This document shows positions 47,828-59,260 of a stretch of DNA of 64,000 nucleotides, one piece after another; the stretch's first letter is position 1; the number at the start of each line of letters is the position of its first letter. The notes under the pieces are model-generated. The model ran no database searches. It worked only from the letters and a program-made list of their open reading frames with translations, and had not been told where the DNA came from. Position numbers and translations under genes: made by a program. Origin of the DNA: Pelodera strongyloides (lineage: Eukaryota; Nematoda; Chromadorea; Rhabditida; Rhabditidae). The stretch is taken from the NCBI GenBank assembly GCA_036852015.1, contig JAANDG010000005.1, forward strand, positions 310,001-374,000. The letters run 5' to 3'.

Positions 47828-48810
47828 GTTAAAGTCAAGTATTTTTTGGACTGTTTCGTTGTCCACTTTGAAGGTTTTCGACTCTTGGTCTTGGACACTA
47901 CTTCTTATTTCTTCCTAAAAGAGCGTCGTGCAGAATCCATAATGTTGTTTTCATCCGTTTTGTTTGTCACATGATTGCGGTTGGGTGTTTTTTGTTCCTT
48001 TTTTCTGTCGGGTGTGCTTAGCCCTACCACTACTAAACAAATGCACATCTTTTCATGTTTATCTTTATCAACTCGCACTGGCCTTGTTTTTAAAGTTTCG
48101 TATCTCTACCTTTTCGTACGCTCTATATTTTATCACTTTTTGTGCTGTCTGATTAGTGATTGTAAATAATAAAATAATAAGTAGCGATCCTTGATTAGAG
48201 GGTTGGAAGGCTTGGGCATCTCCTATTTGAAAGAGTGCGTTTACAATTTTCCATGCATATATTTTATACGTGAAACATGTCATTTTGCCCATTTATGACA
48301 TGTTTCACTTTGTTTCTTTTCACTGTTTCCTATTCTATGTCGGGTAAGTCGGGTTGGGTGGGTTTGTTTTTTGTTTCTGTAGCCATTAATGATTGGAAGT
48401 TGGCAATATTAACTATGGATTGATAATATCGATTGTTTCAGTTTCGTTTAATGTTGTTATGTACTCTTCATTGAAATGCAACTTCCCCCGTTCCCGTATC
48501 TCTCGCGTTTTTCTGTCTGTTATTTATGAGGGGTCGTTGGAATTGGAAATTTGAAAACTCCGGCAATTTATTGTTTAAAATTGATGATTGGAAGTTGGCA
48601 ACACATTCATTTTATTTTATTTTACCTGTATTTAATAACTGTCAAAATTTGATGAGTATGCTCACGCCCTCACGCGTGTTTCTACCTTTATGGGTACTTT
48701 TCGTAAATTTGCTTTTCATTGTGGTTTCTGGTTTCACATTGCTCTGGTTCTTTCGTTTTGCCATTCGAATGTTTTGTTATCTTTCAACCTCGTGCTTGTT
48801 CAATGACATT

Positions 48811-48959
48811 TTGAAGAGGTGATCTACGTGGTTTTGAAGCGTGTGCAAGGCCCTGTATTTTAAACATGTTCCATTCTGTGCCGCCGTGCCGGAATGAAGG
48901 GATCATATCCTTGTATTTGTGGAGAATACGCTTCAAAACCACGTACCTTGCCGCTTTAA
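48811..48959. mobile_element. MITE family B copy
   Basis: Left TTGA then AGAGGTGATCTACGTGG and TTTTGAAGCG; right CGCTTCAAAACCACGTACC then TTGCCGCTTTAA. About 149 bp, non-coding, 150 bp upstream of the KLHDC3-like start codon. Confidence 0.7.
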
Positions 48960-49109
48960 GTAAGTCTTGTTCTTATTAACTTGTCAATGTTTGCAGGACA
49001 GAAGACTAAACGCGACATTTCGAATTTTTCTTTTCCGAAAGGTTACTAACCGAAGATTAAAGCTACTGTATATTCTATATTCGATTATTATTATTGTTCA
49101 ACTGGCCGT

Positions 49110-52100
49110 ATGTACTGGACCGTGGAATTGGATGGAGGCCCCAGGAGGGTGAACCATGCTGCAGTGGCTGTTGATGACAAAATATGGACGTTTGGAGGGT
49201 TGGTGCATTATTTTCAAACTTTAAAGGGGTACTGTACGTGGTTTGTGAAAGAAACCAGCCTGACAAAATGCGGTCGTTTGGAGGTTCTCTATTCATCTAG
49301 GCTAGGAACATTTAGTTGTTTGATTTAGTTAATAAAAACCCTGCGCTTATTTTACTTATATTTCAGCTACTGCTCTGGAGAAACGCTTGAAGCGCACCAG
49401 CCAATTGATGTACACGTCCTTGACACAAGTGAGAGTTTTGTTTATGCTATTATCTGATAGCATAGCCGCTTCTGATTTCCTGGTTTTCGAGTTCAAATTT
49501 CACACCGGAATTTTTTTTCAAATCTCACTTCCTTGCCTGTCCAAGAATCCAGCGAGTGACTGCATTAACCCTGTGTTATCATTTGTATGGTCTGATGTTA
49601 TAGTCAAATGTCATATGGATGAAATGCAAATTGTCAGAATTCTTTGTAGTTTGTAGTTTCATCTTTCTCTTCCAAAGATCGGCTATTTTGATAGCAAGCA
49701 ATCTTGATGAACTGAGGAAACTTTGCTCTAACAAGTAAGAACATGGACACTATGATAGGATCTGATTTTGTTGAAACTTGAAACTATCCTTTCTTCACTG
49801 AATTTGTCGTTTTTCTCATTTCGTAAGGGTATTATCCTTATGTTTTTTGTAAATTTTAATGACCTTTCGAGTTTTTTCTCAGTTTTTGACCTGTGAGTCG
49901 GTAGTGGGTGCATTGATTGATTGACAACTTTCCTTGTATGCGCTCATTTAGTTGTAGTACTTTCACTAATCGGTAATCGGTATGTTACTTTGATTGCTGG
50001 TCAACAGGTTTCCCGATCGAAAATATGCCATGTTTCACGGTTTCTACTAAAACTGTGCAGTGTGTTATGAGTAGTGCGAACGTTTTTCGTGCGACGGGCA
50101 AAAAATCACAAATGAAACAAGAGTCCTCTTGATAGGGAATAGCATACATTGTCTATCTTTATTATTATGTTTTACTTATCAGTTAATAGTTTTTGATGAA
50201 GATTTCTATTATTTCTATACAAAATGATTCAGGGACATTTCGTTGGCGTGCGGTCAAGTCTGCGAATGAAGCCCAATATTTGGGAGGAAAGCGGCCTATG
50301 AGGATCCATCCGCCAGAGGATATGGATTTTGTGAGTTGCAATCCTTATTTTGGATTTTGATCCTTACTTCTGATCTTTATTGCATTCTGAGGGCGAGGTC
50401 ATATTCACAACTCACACTTAGTTACCCGATGGGGGAATTATTGTCTTTTTTCACTACTACTCTCACATAAATACAAGCATACTGTTTCTCGAATAGTTCA
50501 CATGGGGGCTTTCCTTATAGCAGAGTAGACGTAGACGACGAGTTCCAGGAGTAAGAGCTTTGCGTAAAGCGGTGTAACAGCCGCTTTTTAAAACTGGACC
50601 GACTGGACGATGTTTTTCTATGTATTGAATGTAAATAACTACGGGTTTTTTAGTCTAATTATACTCTTTTGCATACATCAACATTCAACATATGGAAATC
50701 CAGCATTCATTTCAAAAACCGGCTGCTATATCGCTTTAAAGCATCTTAAAGCTTATTGTCCTTCTATTTCCAGTCGTCCGATTCGGATGATGACCAGGTG
50801 GGAATGTTCCCATTCAACGACATTGACCGTATTGGAGATGGCCATGGACACAACATGGACGGCCTGAGAGACCAAGAGAGGGAGGGAAGACTGCGAGAGA
50901 GGGAGAGACAGAGACAACTACAGAGAATGAATAGTGCGCAGCATAGTGGAGTGCCCTATCAGAGATACGGACATACTGTATGTGCGTATAAGGGGAAGGT
51001 TGGTATTTATTTTGTTTTTTGAGATCCGTAACAACAAATGTAGGGTTTGATGGCTGATATGTGTCTTTTCGTATGTATATTAACTTAACTTTGTAATTGT
51101 AATTACGTATGTCAGTTGTCAGTCACTATTATCAAGTGCAATGTCCAGGAATGACTTTATAACTTGTTGAATTGAATAGTTAATATTTTTATGCACACTA
51201 TATGTCCCGTACGTGTACGTATCATATGCCATACTATGCTGTGTGCCCCTATGCGTGTTTTTACCCGGGTGATGGTGCTCAAGCGCTCATTCTACTTTTC
51301 TGTGCTACCTTACCAATTATTATTATTTTTTACATTTCTTTCTTTTAGGTGTACTTGTGGGGTGGTCGAAATGACGAGTATGGAGCCAGTTCCAGTATGC
51401 ACAAGTTCGACCCCGGTCAGTTGTTTTTGAATTCGTTGATTGATTGATTGCTTTATGGAGTTTCCAAGTATCCCAAAAATTCGGTGTGATTCTGTCAATA
51501 CTACCGTATTTCTGCACGAAACTTGCATATATAATAGAAAAAATATACTCGTGTAGTTCCAGGATAGGGTAAATTTTCAGCATACTTGGAAACTCCATAG
51601 TTGACAGACGTCATACTCACTGAGCCATTGAGCTATCCACACCCTAGATGTGGCTTGTTCGTGATCGTGCCGTTACTGATTCTAAGCATGTCACAGCTCA
51701 TTTACGCAGTAACCGAGTAACCTGGGTATATATCATTAGTTGCTCGTTGTTTTTTGTGCTATAGTTTGTTATCATCGATCAATCAACGAGAGTGTGCCCT
51801 TAGGTTACTATGCTTGGTCATAGGTATATTGCTTACTTATTTCGAGAATCGAGTTGAATTTAACCTTGCATTATTCCAGTTCGATGTTTCTGGTCGATAG
51901 TTCCGGCGACTGGTAGAATACCACCAGCACGAGATGGGCATTCAGCAGTGGTTGTCGCTGATAAGTGAGTAGATTTGCTTTATTTTCTTGAAAAGTTAAG
52001 ATACTTGTGGCGCTTAAGCCATGTTGGCTTATTGAGACCGACACATATATATGTTTGAAGCTTCTTTGAGCTCCACGTTCCTAAATTCTCACTTGGTTAC

Positions 52101-55100
52101 TTGGTTTTTCTGTAATATTGATTCAATGTATTTTTGACGTTCGACTATGTATTCTAGACGAATCACGTAAAAAACCAACGAGGTATTTGCAACTTATTTA
52201 CTAGTGCAACTTACCCTTAGGATTACACTCAAATTCATCACGATTATACTTAAATTCATCAGAACTATCTATATTATATGTTGTGCTACTTGCCACTTTA
52301 GTTTATTTAGGTGTTGAGTAGGTTCCCGCTAACTAATGATGATTTGTTCTTATTGTAGAATGTATCTCTTTGGCGGCTTCGAAGAAGAACTCCAGAGATT
52401 CAGTCAAGAAACGTATGTCTTCGACTTTGAAACAAACACATGGAGCGAACTGAGGACATTTGTGAGTTGCGAGATTATTATTATTATTAACTCTGGATTA
52501 ACCTTATTATATTAGTGACTGGATTGGCCGGAGACCTGGAGAATTGCCTAAAACAGCACAATTATACTAATTGTAAGCGGCTACTTCAATTTGCTCATGA
52601 TTTGCTCGAAGCGTAATGTTTCACATAGTGTTTAACATATAGAATCAGTGAATCATTGCGCTAGCGTGCTATACGTATGTTTCTTTGTCAAATATACTGC
52701 GTGCTGATGCAAACCACATATCGATCTGCTTTCAATCAGTTTTCCGCCGCAAACCCAGAATTTGTAAGTGCTTTGTGCTTTATTGTCTAGAGACCTGTGA
52801 AGCATGTCATGCTTACATCACCTTTATTTAGTTTTATCATATAACTGGTTAGAGTATGTTCATTATTAAAGCTAAATACCGGCCGATTTTTGAAACACAT
52901 CGTGGGCAACTGTATTCCTACGTACTTATGCTAAGTTGGTCAAATTTGGCTCGATTATTTATGCTCATTTGCATAAGCTGCATAAAAATGCTGGCGTGCC
53001 CGATGTGTTTCAAAAACCGGCCCGTCTTTCGCTTTAAAGGATAAAGCTTATATTTTATTTCTAGGGCGCGCCTCCATCGTGGCGTGACTTCCACACGGCA
53101 GTCGCCATCGACAATAATATGTACGTGTTTGGCGGACGAAGCGATCAGATGGGACAGTTCCACTCAACCAGAGATCTATATGATCACAAGCTTAAGGTGG
53201 GTACTCTTTTCTTTATTTAGAGCTCATTAGCATCCAGACTGATTTCTTAAAGGAAACATAATAAAGGGGATCAAGAGTCATGAAAAAAGTAAACTCAACA
53301 CCGGACTACTGCAAATAAGTAGACTATTGGAGCGACACTATACTGCACGGCTAACTGCAGCTCCGTCAATTCTCCTTTTAATGCTGTGCGGTATGGCGCC
53401 TGGTTTTGAAGCGTTTTAATAGTAACAGCCTCAACATGCTTTATATGCATATTTTCGATACTATTTTAGGTCTAGAGTCTAGACGGATACCGCTAATACA
53501 TAATACATGGTGATGCAGTTGTCCAGTATACGTATCATAAACCACCTAGAGTACACTTTAACTGAGAGTTGGCTCCTAGGTGCTCGACGTGACCACTGGA
53601 CAATGGACAGAGGCAACTGTCACGGGGGAGGCGCCTTCTGGGAGGCGGTCACACTCTGCTTGTAAGTTTCTTCATTATTGATTCCTTGTTTATGCGCTTA
53701 TCTGCACTCGTGGATAGGAATCGAACGAAATCAAGGGAAGGGCTAAAGCTGAATCCATGGTGCATATGGCTTAGTCTTAGCCTCCTAATCCCAAGCCCAA
53801 ACCCCTAAGAATTAGAATTCAATTCCCCTTGGTGAATATAAAAATCGGAATACATAAGTTCCTGGCCTGTCGTGTAACTGTATAGCTTTCTTGACTAGTA
53901 GTTATTGACTCTGCCGCTATAACATATATGTTTTATCATCTGTGTGTATGGTTTACGTGCATCAGAACTTCCGGCATCGAGGTTCATCCGTCTTTAAGTA
54001 CCGTCAGTTTTTGCTAGTTTGCTAAATGAAATACGCTTATTTTAGGGGTGTACAATGGCAAAATGTACATATTTGGCGGCTACGAGGGCAGGATACACCG
54101 GCATTATAATGACATGTATTCTTTCGATCCGAAGACCAGTCGATGGGCAAAGGTAGGTTTTCGTACTGTTTTCCTTGGAGGTTTATGGAATTGTCTGTTG
54201 TTATGCACGACTGCTTAAGTCAATAATGCTAAACATTCTGATTTAGGAAGTGATTTGTTTACATTTTATGGCTGCGCCTTGATTATAACCGTTTTTGCTA
54301 TTTTTTTAGATACAAATTTTCTCGGCCTTCTATTATAGTAACTCGTAATGCTTTTTTTGTAACGGATAAACTGATCATTATATGCAAATCTTGTTGTGTT
54401 ATGTGCGAGTTATCTGCAAATTTCTGGGCCCTTATCTATCGAAGGTCATAGATGAAGAAGAATGCATGGGAATGCAGTTCTGCCAGAATATAATCAATTC
54501 ACACCGCTTTAACGTCTAGTTTTATGCGCATCGCGGACCTAACTGTTCTTTTCATTTCAGCTAAAAATAATGGGCAAGGGACCGTCTCCCCGTCGAAGGC
54601 AATGCACAGTTGTTGTTGGGCGAAGATTGTTTTTGTTTGGAGGAACAATGTGAGTTGCTCAGAAAATTGCTTCAATATATTGTGTATGTTATGATGTATA
54701 ACGTATAGAGTAGGCTCGAAATACGTTGAGTCCTGGTCCTGTAAATTTACTGATAAGTTTTGTTCCCATGTTTTCAAACTTTTTTAGTTTAAATACACAG
54801 ATGCACATTTTTAATTTTTTTATTGTTGAATTGGATTTGAAGTCTGTTAACTTTATAGTACCCGTATATGTAATGCATATATTTATGAACGTTGTGCTCT
54901 TGAATTGCTTTTTCTTGAATTTTATCAATTATTTAAATTATTTTTTATTTTATTTTTTTAGTTATCATTATTATTGTTGCTGATTATCATTGCTTCAGGC
55001 CAGTCAACAATAGCATCGGTGGAGTGCAGACGGGCCTCGCCGATTTGGCAGATCTATATGTTATGGATTACGGTAAGCATACATATAATTGTTTTTTTGA

Positions 55101-55943
55101 AAAATGAAATAAGCAATGTGTAAGGTAAGGAGATGGAAAAATAACACGAACTTGTACGGCCAGGTCACACAGCACAGAGGAAAGAGGAAATCAATTAATC
55201 AATCTTAAAAAAAATTTAGTAATCTATTGACTTTCAATTTATGTTCACCACTAGGTTGTACTGTACTAACAATAAGCGCTTCACAACACAAAGTACTAGC
55301 AGGAGGCTGTAAAGTAAATAGTTCTGATTTCAGCTTCAGAATCCTGAATTATATTACATGTATGTAATCCTTATTTCAGCTCCATCTCTACGTACACTGG
55401 CCTCCCGACGAGTGGTTGATTTAGGACTGCACCACAAGTATCTTTACGCCCTTCCTAGGGATATAAGGTTCGTTTTGTGTTTTTTATTTTTAAACTTTAT
55501 TCTTAATATGTTGACATAGATTTAGTATTTATTTGTGACAACCATTTCACGGCTGCTAGTTAACAAAGTGAGGCGCCGGACTTATCAACTACACATTCCA
55601 AGTATCATGCAAATGCAACGTAAATAATTGAAAATTTGCGCTTGCTCTCTCCTTCTGACCATCCTACCCTGTGTACATTTCCGTTCTCTCATCGTTAGTC
55701 TAATCATAATCTAATCACTGTATCGAATTGCAACAATACATCCGTATCTCTATGTGTGTTGAAATAAAAATAAAGCATACACAATGTATAAAATGCCTTT
55801 GTCACTATGTAGTTGTAGGTTGTATATTTAGTTGTAATGGAATAGTTACAAATTTTCTTGTTTTCAGCAACGACCTGTTCAACATGATCCACCCGAATAC
55901 GATCACCAACCCGCCACCACAGCGACTGGATGTAGCTGGATGA
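49110..55943 (+). CDS. KLHDC3: Kelch-repeat protein of the KLHDC3 family (458 aa, 14 exons)
   Basis: Exons: 49110-49198, 49367-49428, 50233-50330, 50774-50998, 51349-51415, 51880-51964, 52359-52461, 53065-53196, 53580-53661, 54046-54152, 54561-54649, 54999-55072, 55380-55467, 55868-55943. All junctions are GT-AG and keep phase. The start (MYWTVELDGGPRRVNHAAV) aligns with the known KLHDC3 N-terminus, so the first ATG is secure. Six kelch blades show paired glycines (TFGG, LWGG, LFGG, VFGG, IFGG, LFGG), with RDGHS, WRDFH and PSPRRRQC at family positions. KLHDC3 proteins are substrate receptors of CUL2-RBX1-elongin ubiquitin ligases that read C-terminal glycine degrons (family knowledge). Near the C-terminus, SLRTLASRRVV (407-417) occupies the BC-box position with Ala where Cys is usual, and LPRDI (429-433) matches the CUL2-box region. 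It is about 75 residues longer than human KLHDC3 (382), because exon 4 adds an acidic then Arg/Glu-rich insert (about 84-140) between blades one and two. Confidence 0.95.
50564..50739. mobile_element. MITE family A in KLHDC3 intron 3
   Basis: Left AAAGCGGTGTAACAGCCG with the flank decayed to GTAA; right AAAAACCGGCTGCTATATCG then CTTTAA. It ends 34 bp before exon 4, so its right arm sits against the branch-point/polypyrimidine region. Confidence 0.8.
51454..51599. mobile_element. TA-flanked MITE in KLHDC3 intron 5
   Basis: Terminal inverted repeats TGGAGTTTCCAAGTAT and ATACTTGGAAACTCCA are perfect over 16 bp and flanked by TA on both sides, the target pattern of Tc1/mariner transposases. The inner element is about 142 bp and non-coding. 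Confidence 0.85.
52866..53037. mobile_element. MITE family A, complete, in KLHDC3 intron 7
   Basis: TTAA at both ends. Left AGCTAAATACCGGCCGATTT; right CCGGCCCGTCTTTCGCT. The interior carries TTTGCATAAGCTGCATAAAA. It ends 27 bp before exon 8. Confidence 0.88.
53379..53562. mobile_element. MITE family B-like copy in KLHDC3 intron 8
   Basis: The left end TGCGGTATGGCGCCTGGTTTT and right end ATAAACCACCTAGAGTACAC then TTTAA resemble the family B termini with several mutations. It ends 17 bp before exon 9. Confidence 0.5.
54455..54514. mobile_element. MITE family B, right-end fragment in KLHDC3 intron 10
   Basis: TTCACACCGCTTTAA matches the right terminus of family B, preceded by ATGGGAATGCAGTTCTG as in other copies. 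The left end is missing. Confidence 0.4.
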
Positions 55944-56291
55944 AGGACTGAAGGTTTGATTATGAGATGTAGTCAGTAGTCTCGAGTCGTCACTCCCAGG
56001 TTCACTTGGTTCCGGATCTTCGCATGCCCGAACTAGTATTCCTCATGGCAGAGGTTTGTGTGGTACATCTATAGGCACAATGCCGACTCAACAATACGGA
56101 TGTTTAACATATTGCACACTGACTTCACATTATTCTATAGCCTATTGTATTCCTGTTTGTGTGTTTTAAACTTCCGAATTTGTTGGGACTCATTGTTTTA
56201 TCTTGCTTTGCTCTCATTCTTTGACAGGTCGGCATTCTTCTTACACATCAGTTAGTCAGGGAGATTGCAGAATTATAGAAGTTGAAAGGAT

Positions 56292-56473
56292 TTAATGCGA
56301 CATACCGGCCGGTTTTTGAAACGCATCGTGAACAACTGAATTCTAACGTATTTATGCCAATTTGTTCGAATTTAACTCGATTTTTTATTCTAATTTATGA
56401 GCATTTGCATAAGCTGCATAAAAATGCTGGTGTACTAGATGCGTTTCAAAAACCGGCCAGTATTTCGCTTTAA
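56292..56473. mobile_element. MITE family A, complete copy
   Basis: TTAA at both ends. The left terminus reads TGCGACATACCGGCCGG (mutated first base) and the right AAACCGGCCAGTATTTCGCT. It is followed by about 50 bp of flank that reappears after the next copy. Confidence 0.88.
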
Positions 56474-56529
56474 GGATTTTCAGTTTTGTAATGGGGTTGC
56501 AATTTGCAACTATCATGCGTTGGCGGGAT

Positions 56530-56701
56530 TTAAAGCAAAATACCGGCCGGTTTTTTGAATTCTAACGTATTTATGCTCTAATTTGCTCGAATTTAACTCG
56601 ATTTTTTATTCTAATTTATGAGCATTTGCATAAGCTGCATAAGAATGCTGGTGTACTAAATACTAGATGCGTTTCAAAAACCGGCCAGTGTTTCGCTTTA
56701 A
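56530..56701. mobile_element. MITE family A, tandem-duplicated copy with shortened left arm
   Basis: TTAA at both ends. The left arm AGCAAAATACCGGCCGG runs directly into GAATTCTAACG, having lost roughly 20 bases present in the copy at 56292. The interior is nearly identical to that copy, as is the downstream flank (AAGGATTTTCAG... CATGCGTTGGC). Confidence 0.88.
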
Positions 56702-57029
56702 GGATTTTCAGTTTTCTGTAATTGGGTTGCAGTTTGCAATTACCATGCGTTGGCAACATTTCGTCCCTATTTATGGAAGTAACATGAACCACTAGTTTTA
56801 GAGATTTTTGTTCCTGAGCCTACGCCGGCGAATTACAGATAAGCTCTTTAAAAAAAATTCAAGACAGGTTTTATGATTTTCTAGCTCTCCAGTTTTGCAT
56901 ATTAGATGAATGTTCGTTTTTGTAAATATCAAAATATCCAATCGTTGCCCTATACGGTTCCGGCTTCCGGAGGTTCCGTGACCACGTATCCGCCTATATG
57001 TAGTCAGGAATTGCAAACGTTGATGATTC

Positions 57030-57152
57030 TTAAAGCGAAATACCGGCCGGTTTTTGAAACGCATCGTGGACAACTTAATTCTTACGTATTTATGCTAAAT
57101 TGCTCGAATTCGTGTTCCTTGCGTTTCAAAATCGGTCACTATTTCGCGTTAA
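57030..57152. mobile_element. MITE family A, short copy
   Basis: TTAA at both ends (57030-57033, 57149-57152). Left terminus AGCGAAATACCGGCCGG, right CACTATTTCGCG. About 50 bp of the usual interior is deleted. Confidence 0.85.
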
Positions 57153-57749
57153 TTCTGTAATTTCCGTGTCATTCATACGGGATGTACATATTAGTGTTTT
57201 CCATTTTGCCTGCGTTCTTATTACTTGCTTTTTTCTGTGTGTTATTCCTTCTCTATTCTTCCAACAGTGTAACTGCCTGTCTTTCCTATTTAAACCGTAG
57301 ATTTTGGTATGTTAGTATGTTTTCACTAACGTTTTCCTTTCCCCCACGTAGTAGAATTCTTTGCATTGTAAAGGAGCTGCAACTATCATTTAAAATTTAA
57401 GCTATGGCTTTGGCGTTTTGTGAAAAGTTGTGATTGACAATTTATTCATTGATAACATTGTGATTTAACTACCTTTTCTTGGTTTGTTTCTTTACGCTTG
57501 AATCACACTTTATTCTTGTGATTATCATTCTCTTTCTGTGTTTCTGAGTCGTTTCCTATCTTATATATGGGTTTGTCGTTTAATCATCTATTTTGTGGCC
57601 TATATGTTGTATTGTCACTTTTTATACTGTTTATTATTTCTCTCGCCGAGTGTTTTAGTAGCTTTATGTTGTTATTTTGAATGATGATATCATGTATAGT
57701 TTTGAAATTTCGATTAGCTTTTGAGGGACTTCATTGCGCTCATAAAACT

Positions 57750-57901
57750 TACAACGGTTTGACATGTGGTTTATGAAAAGTGTATTCTTCCCTTACAATT
57801 TTTTACGTGTGGTTTGCCTGCCATTCAGAAATTTAATTATAATACATGGGAAGTCAGTTATCCAGCATATGTTTTCAAAACCACATGTCATACCTCTTTA
57901 A
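57750..57901. mobile_element. MITE family B copy
   Basis: Left AACGGTTTGACATGTGG, right CCACATGTCATACCTC then TTTAA. Interior CATGGGAAGTCAGTTATCCAGC matches other family B copies. Confidence 0.7.
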
Positions 57902-58589
57902 TTTTTTTGTGTGGGCTCTACGCTACACGAACTCACTTTCACTCAAGACTGTTGTTTAGTTTTAGTTTGCACTAGATATAGACATGGTGTTATTAGAAAA
58001 GATACTTCAACTCTGAAATGCTACTTTAATTTGCACTAATGCTTATTTTTCAATTGTCACGATTCGTTTGAAGAAAATGATAAATCATTTTATTCTCTAT
58101 CATGTTGTTTATGATTGTTTTGATTCCAGTTGAATTACGCGGATGCATACCGATTGAATTGTATTTTATAACTTTTGCTTTTATCATGAATGAGTACGGC
58201 ATTTCTCATTTGACGTGAAGAAAAATGTACAGGAATATTATGTATTTGGGATTTTTATAAAGGGAATTTCGTGTATCATACTACATGTTTTCGTTCATAT
58301 TTGTATTGGCAAAGGTCACAATACCATGAATAGCTTGAAAATCTTTTTTTTTTTGGTGGTTTTTGATCATCCGGATCGCGATTTTTGCCTACTTTCCTTT
58401 CGGAAAAACGATTCCAAGCGCGCGCTTGCTTTTCATTTCATTTGGTTACTCTGGTCTGTAGTATGTTTTTTGTCTGCGTTTTGCATTTTGGGGTTCGCAA
58501 AATTCATGGCGCTACTTATGTACCGTTACCGTAGATGGAGATTTTTCCTTCAACTCCCAACTTTTTAAACGTCGTCTTTCATCGGTTAT

Positions 58590-59260
58590 TTCACTTTTGT
58601 GAGTGATTTGTCATTGATCAGCGACGTCCTTTCATGTCAGCGTTATAATGTCAGCGGTTTTCCGAGACGTTGTGCTCGAATTCATGTTATCAGCGGTCGG
58701 CAAGGTTCTCCTGGTGTGGTAGAAAACTTTCAGCCGTCAGCGATCTGTCTCAATTCCCCACTTCTGTCAGCGTCAGCGATATGTCCCTGTTCAGTTCGGT
58801 CAGCGGTTAGCGATACGTCCTAGTTCTTTCAGCTGTCAGCGATTTCCTAATATTGATTGAGCTGTCAGCGATTGATAATTCAGTTGTGAGTGAGCGTTCA
58901 GTGACAGTGACGTGTTCCTATCAATGTCAGCGATGTGTTCCTGTTCTCACCAAGGTCCTATGTGTTCCTGTTCTCACCGCGGTCAGCGATGCGGTCCTGT
59001 TCCTTCTTCGGTCGGCGATGTCTCCGGTTTTGTCAGCGTTCAGTGATGTGTCCCAGTTCTCTCAGCGGACATCGCTATATGGTCCTGCTCTTTCAGCGGT
59101 CAGCGATCTGTCTCAATTCCCCAATTCTCTCAGCGTCAGCGATATTTCCCTGTTCAGTTCGGTCAGCGGTTAGCGATACGTCCTACTTCTTTCAGCTGTC
59201 AGCGATTTCCTAATATTTTCAGCTGTGAGTGAGCGTTCAGTGATGTGTCCCTGGTCTCAG
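58590..59260 (+). repeat. TCAGCG-rich degenerate satellite with higher-order duplication
   Basis: Dozens of (T/G)TCAGCG(A/G)T motifs spaced irregularly. Superimposed is a direct duplication: about 58737-58900 and 59100-59250 are nearly the same, offset by 363 bp, sharing CGATCTGTCTCAATTCCCCA and CAGTTCGGTCAGCGGTTAGC. Frames are open by repeat structure, but the repeat lacks a consistent codon period, so I do not call a protein. Confidence 0.8.

Noticed and set aside
58599..59213. Repetitive protein encoded by the TCAGCG region
   Set aside because: Repeat spacing is not a multiple of three throughout, the frame changes between units, and no start or splice context supports translation.
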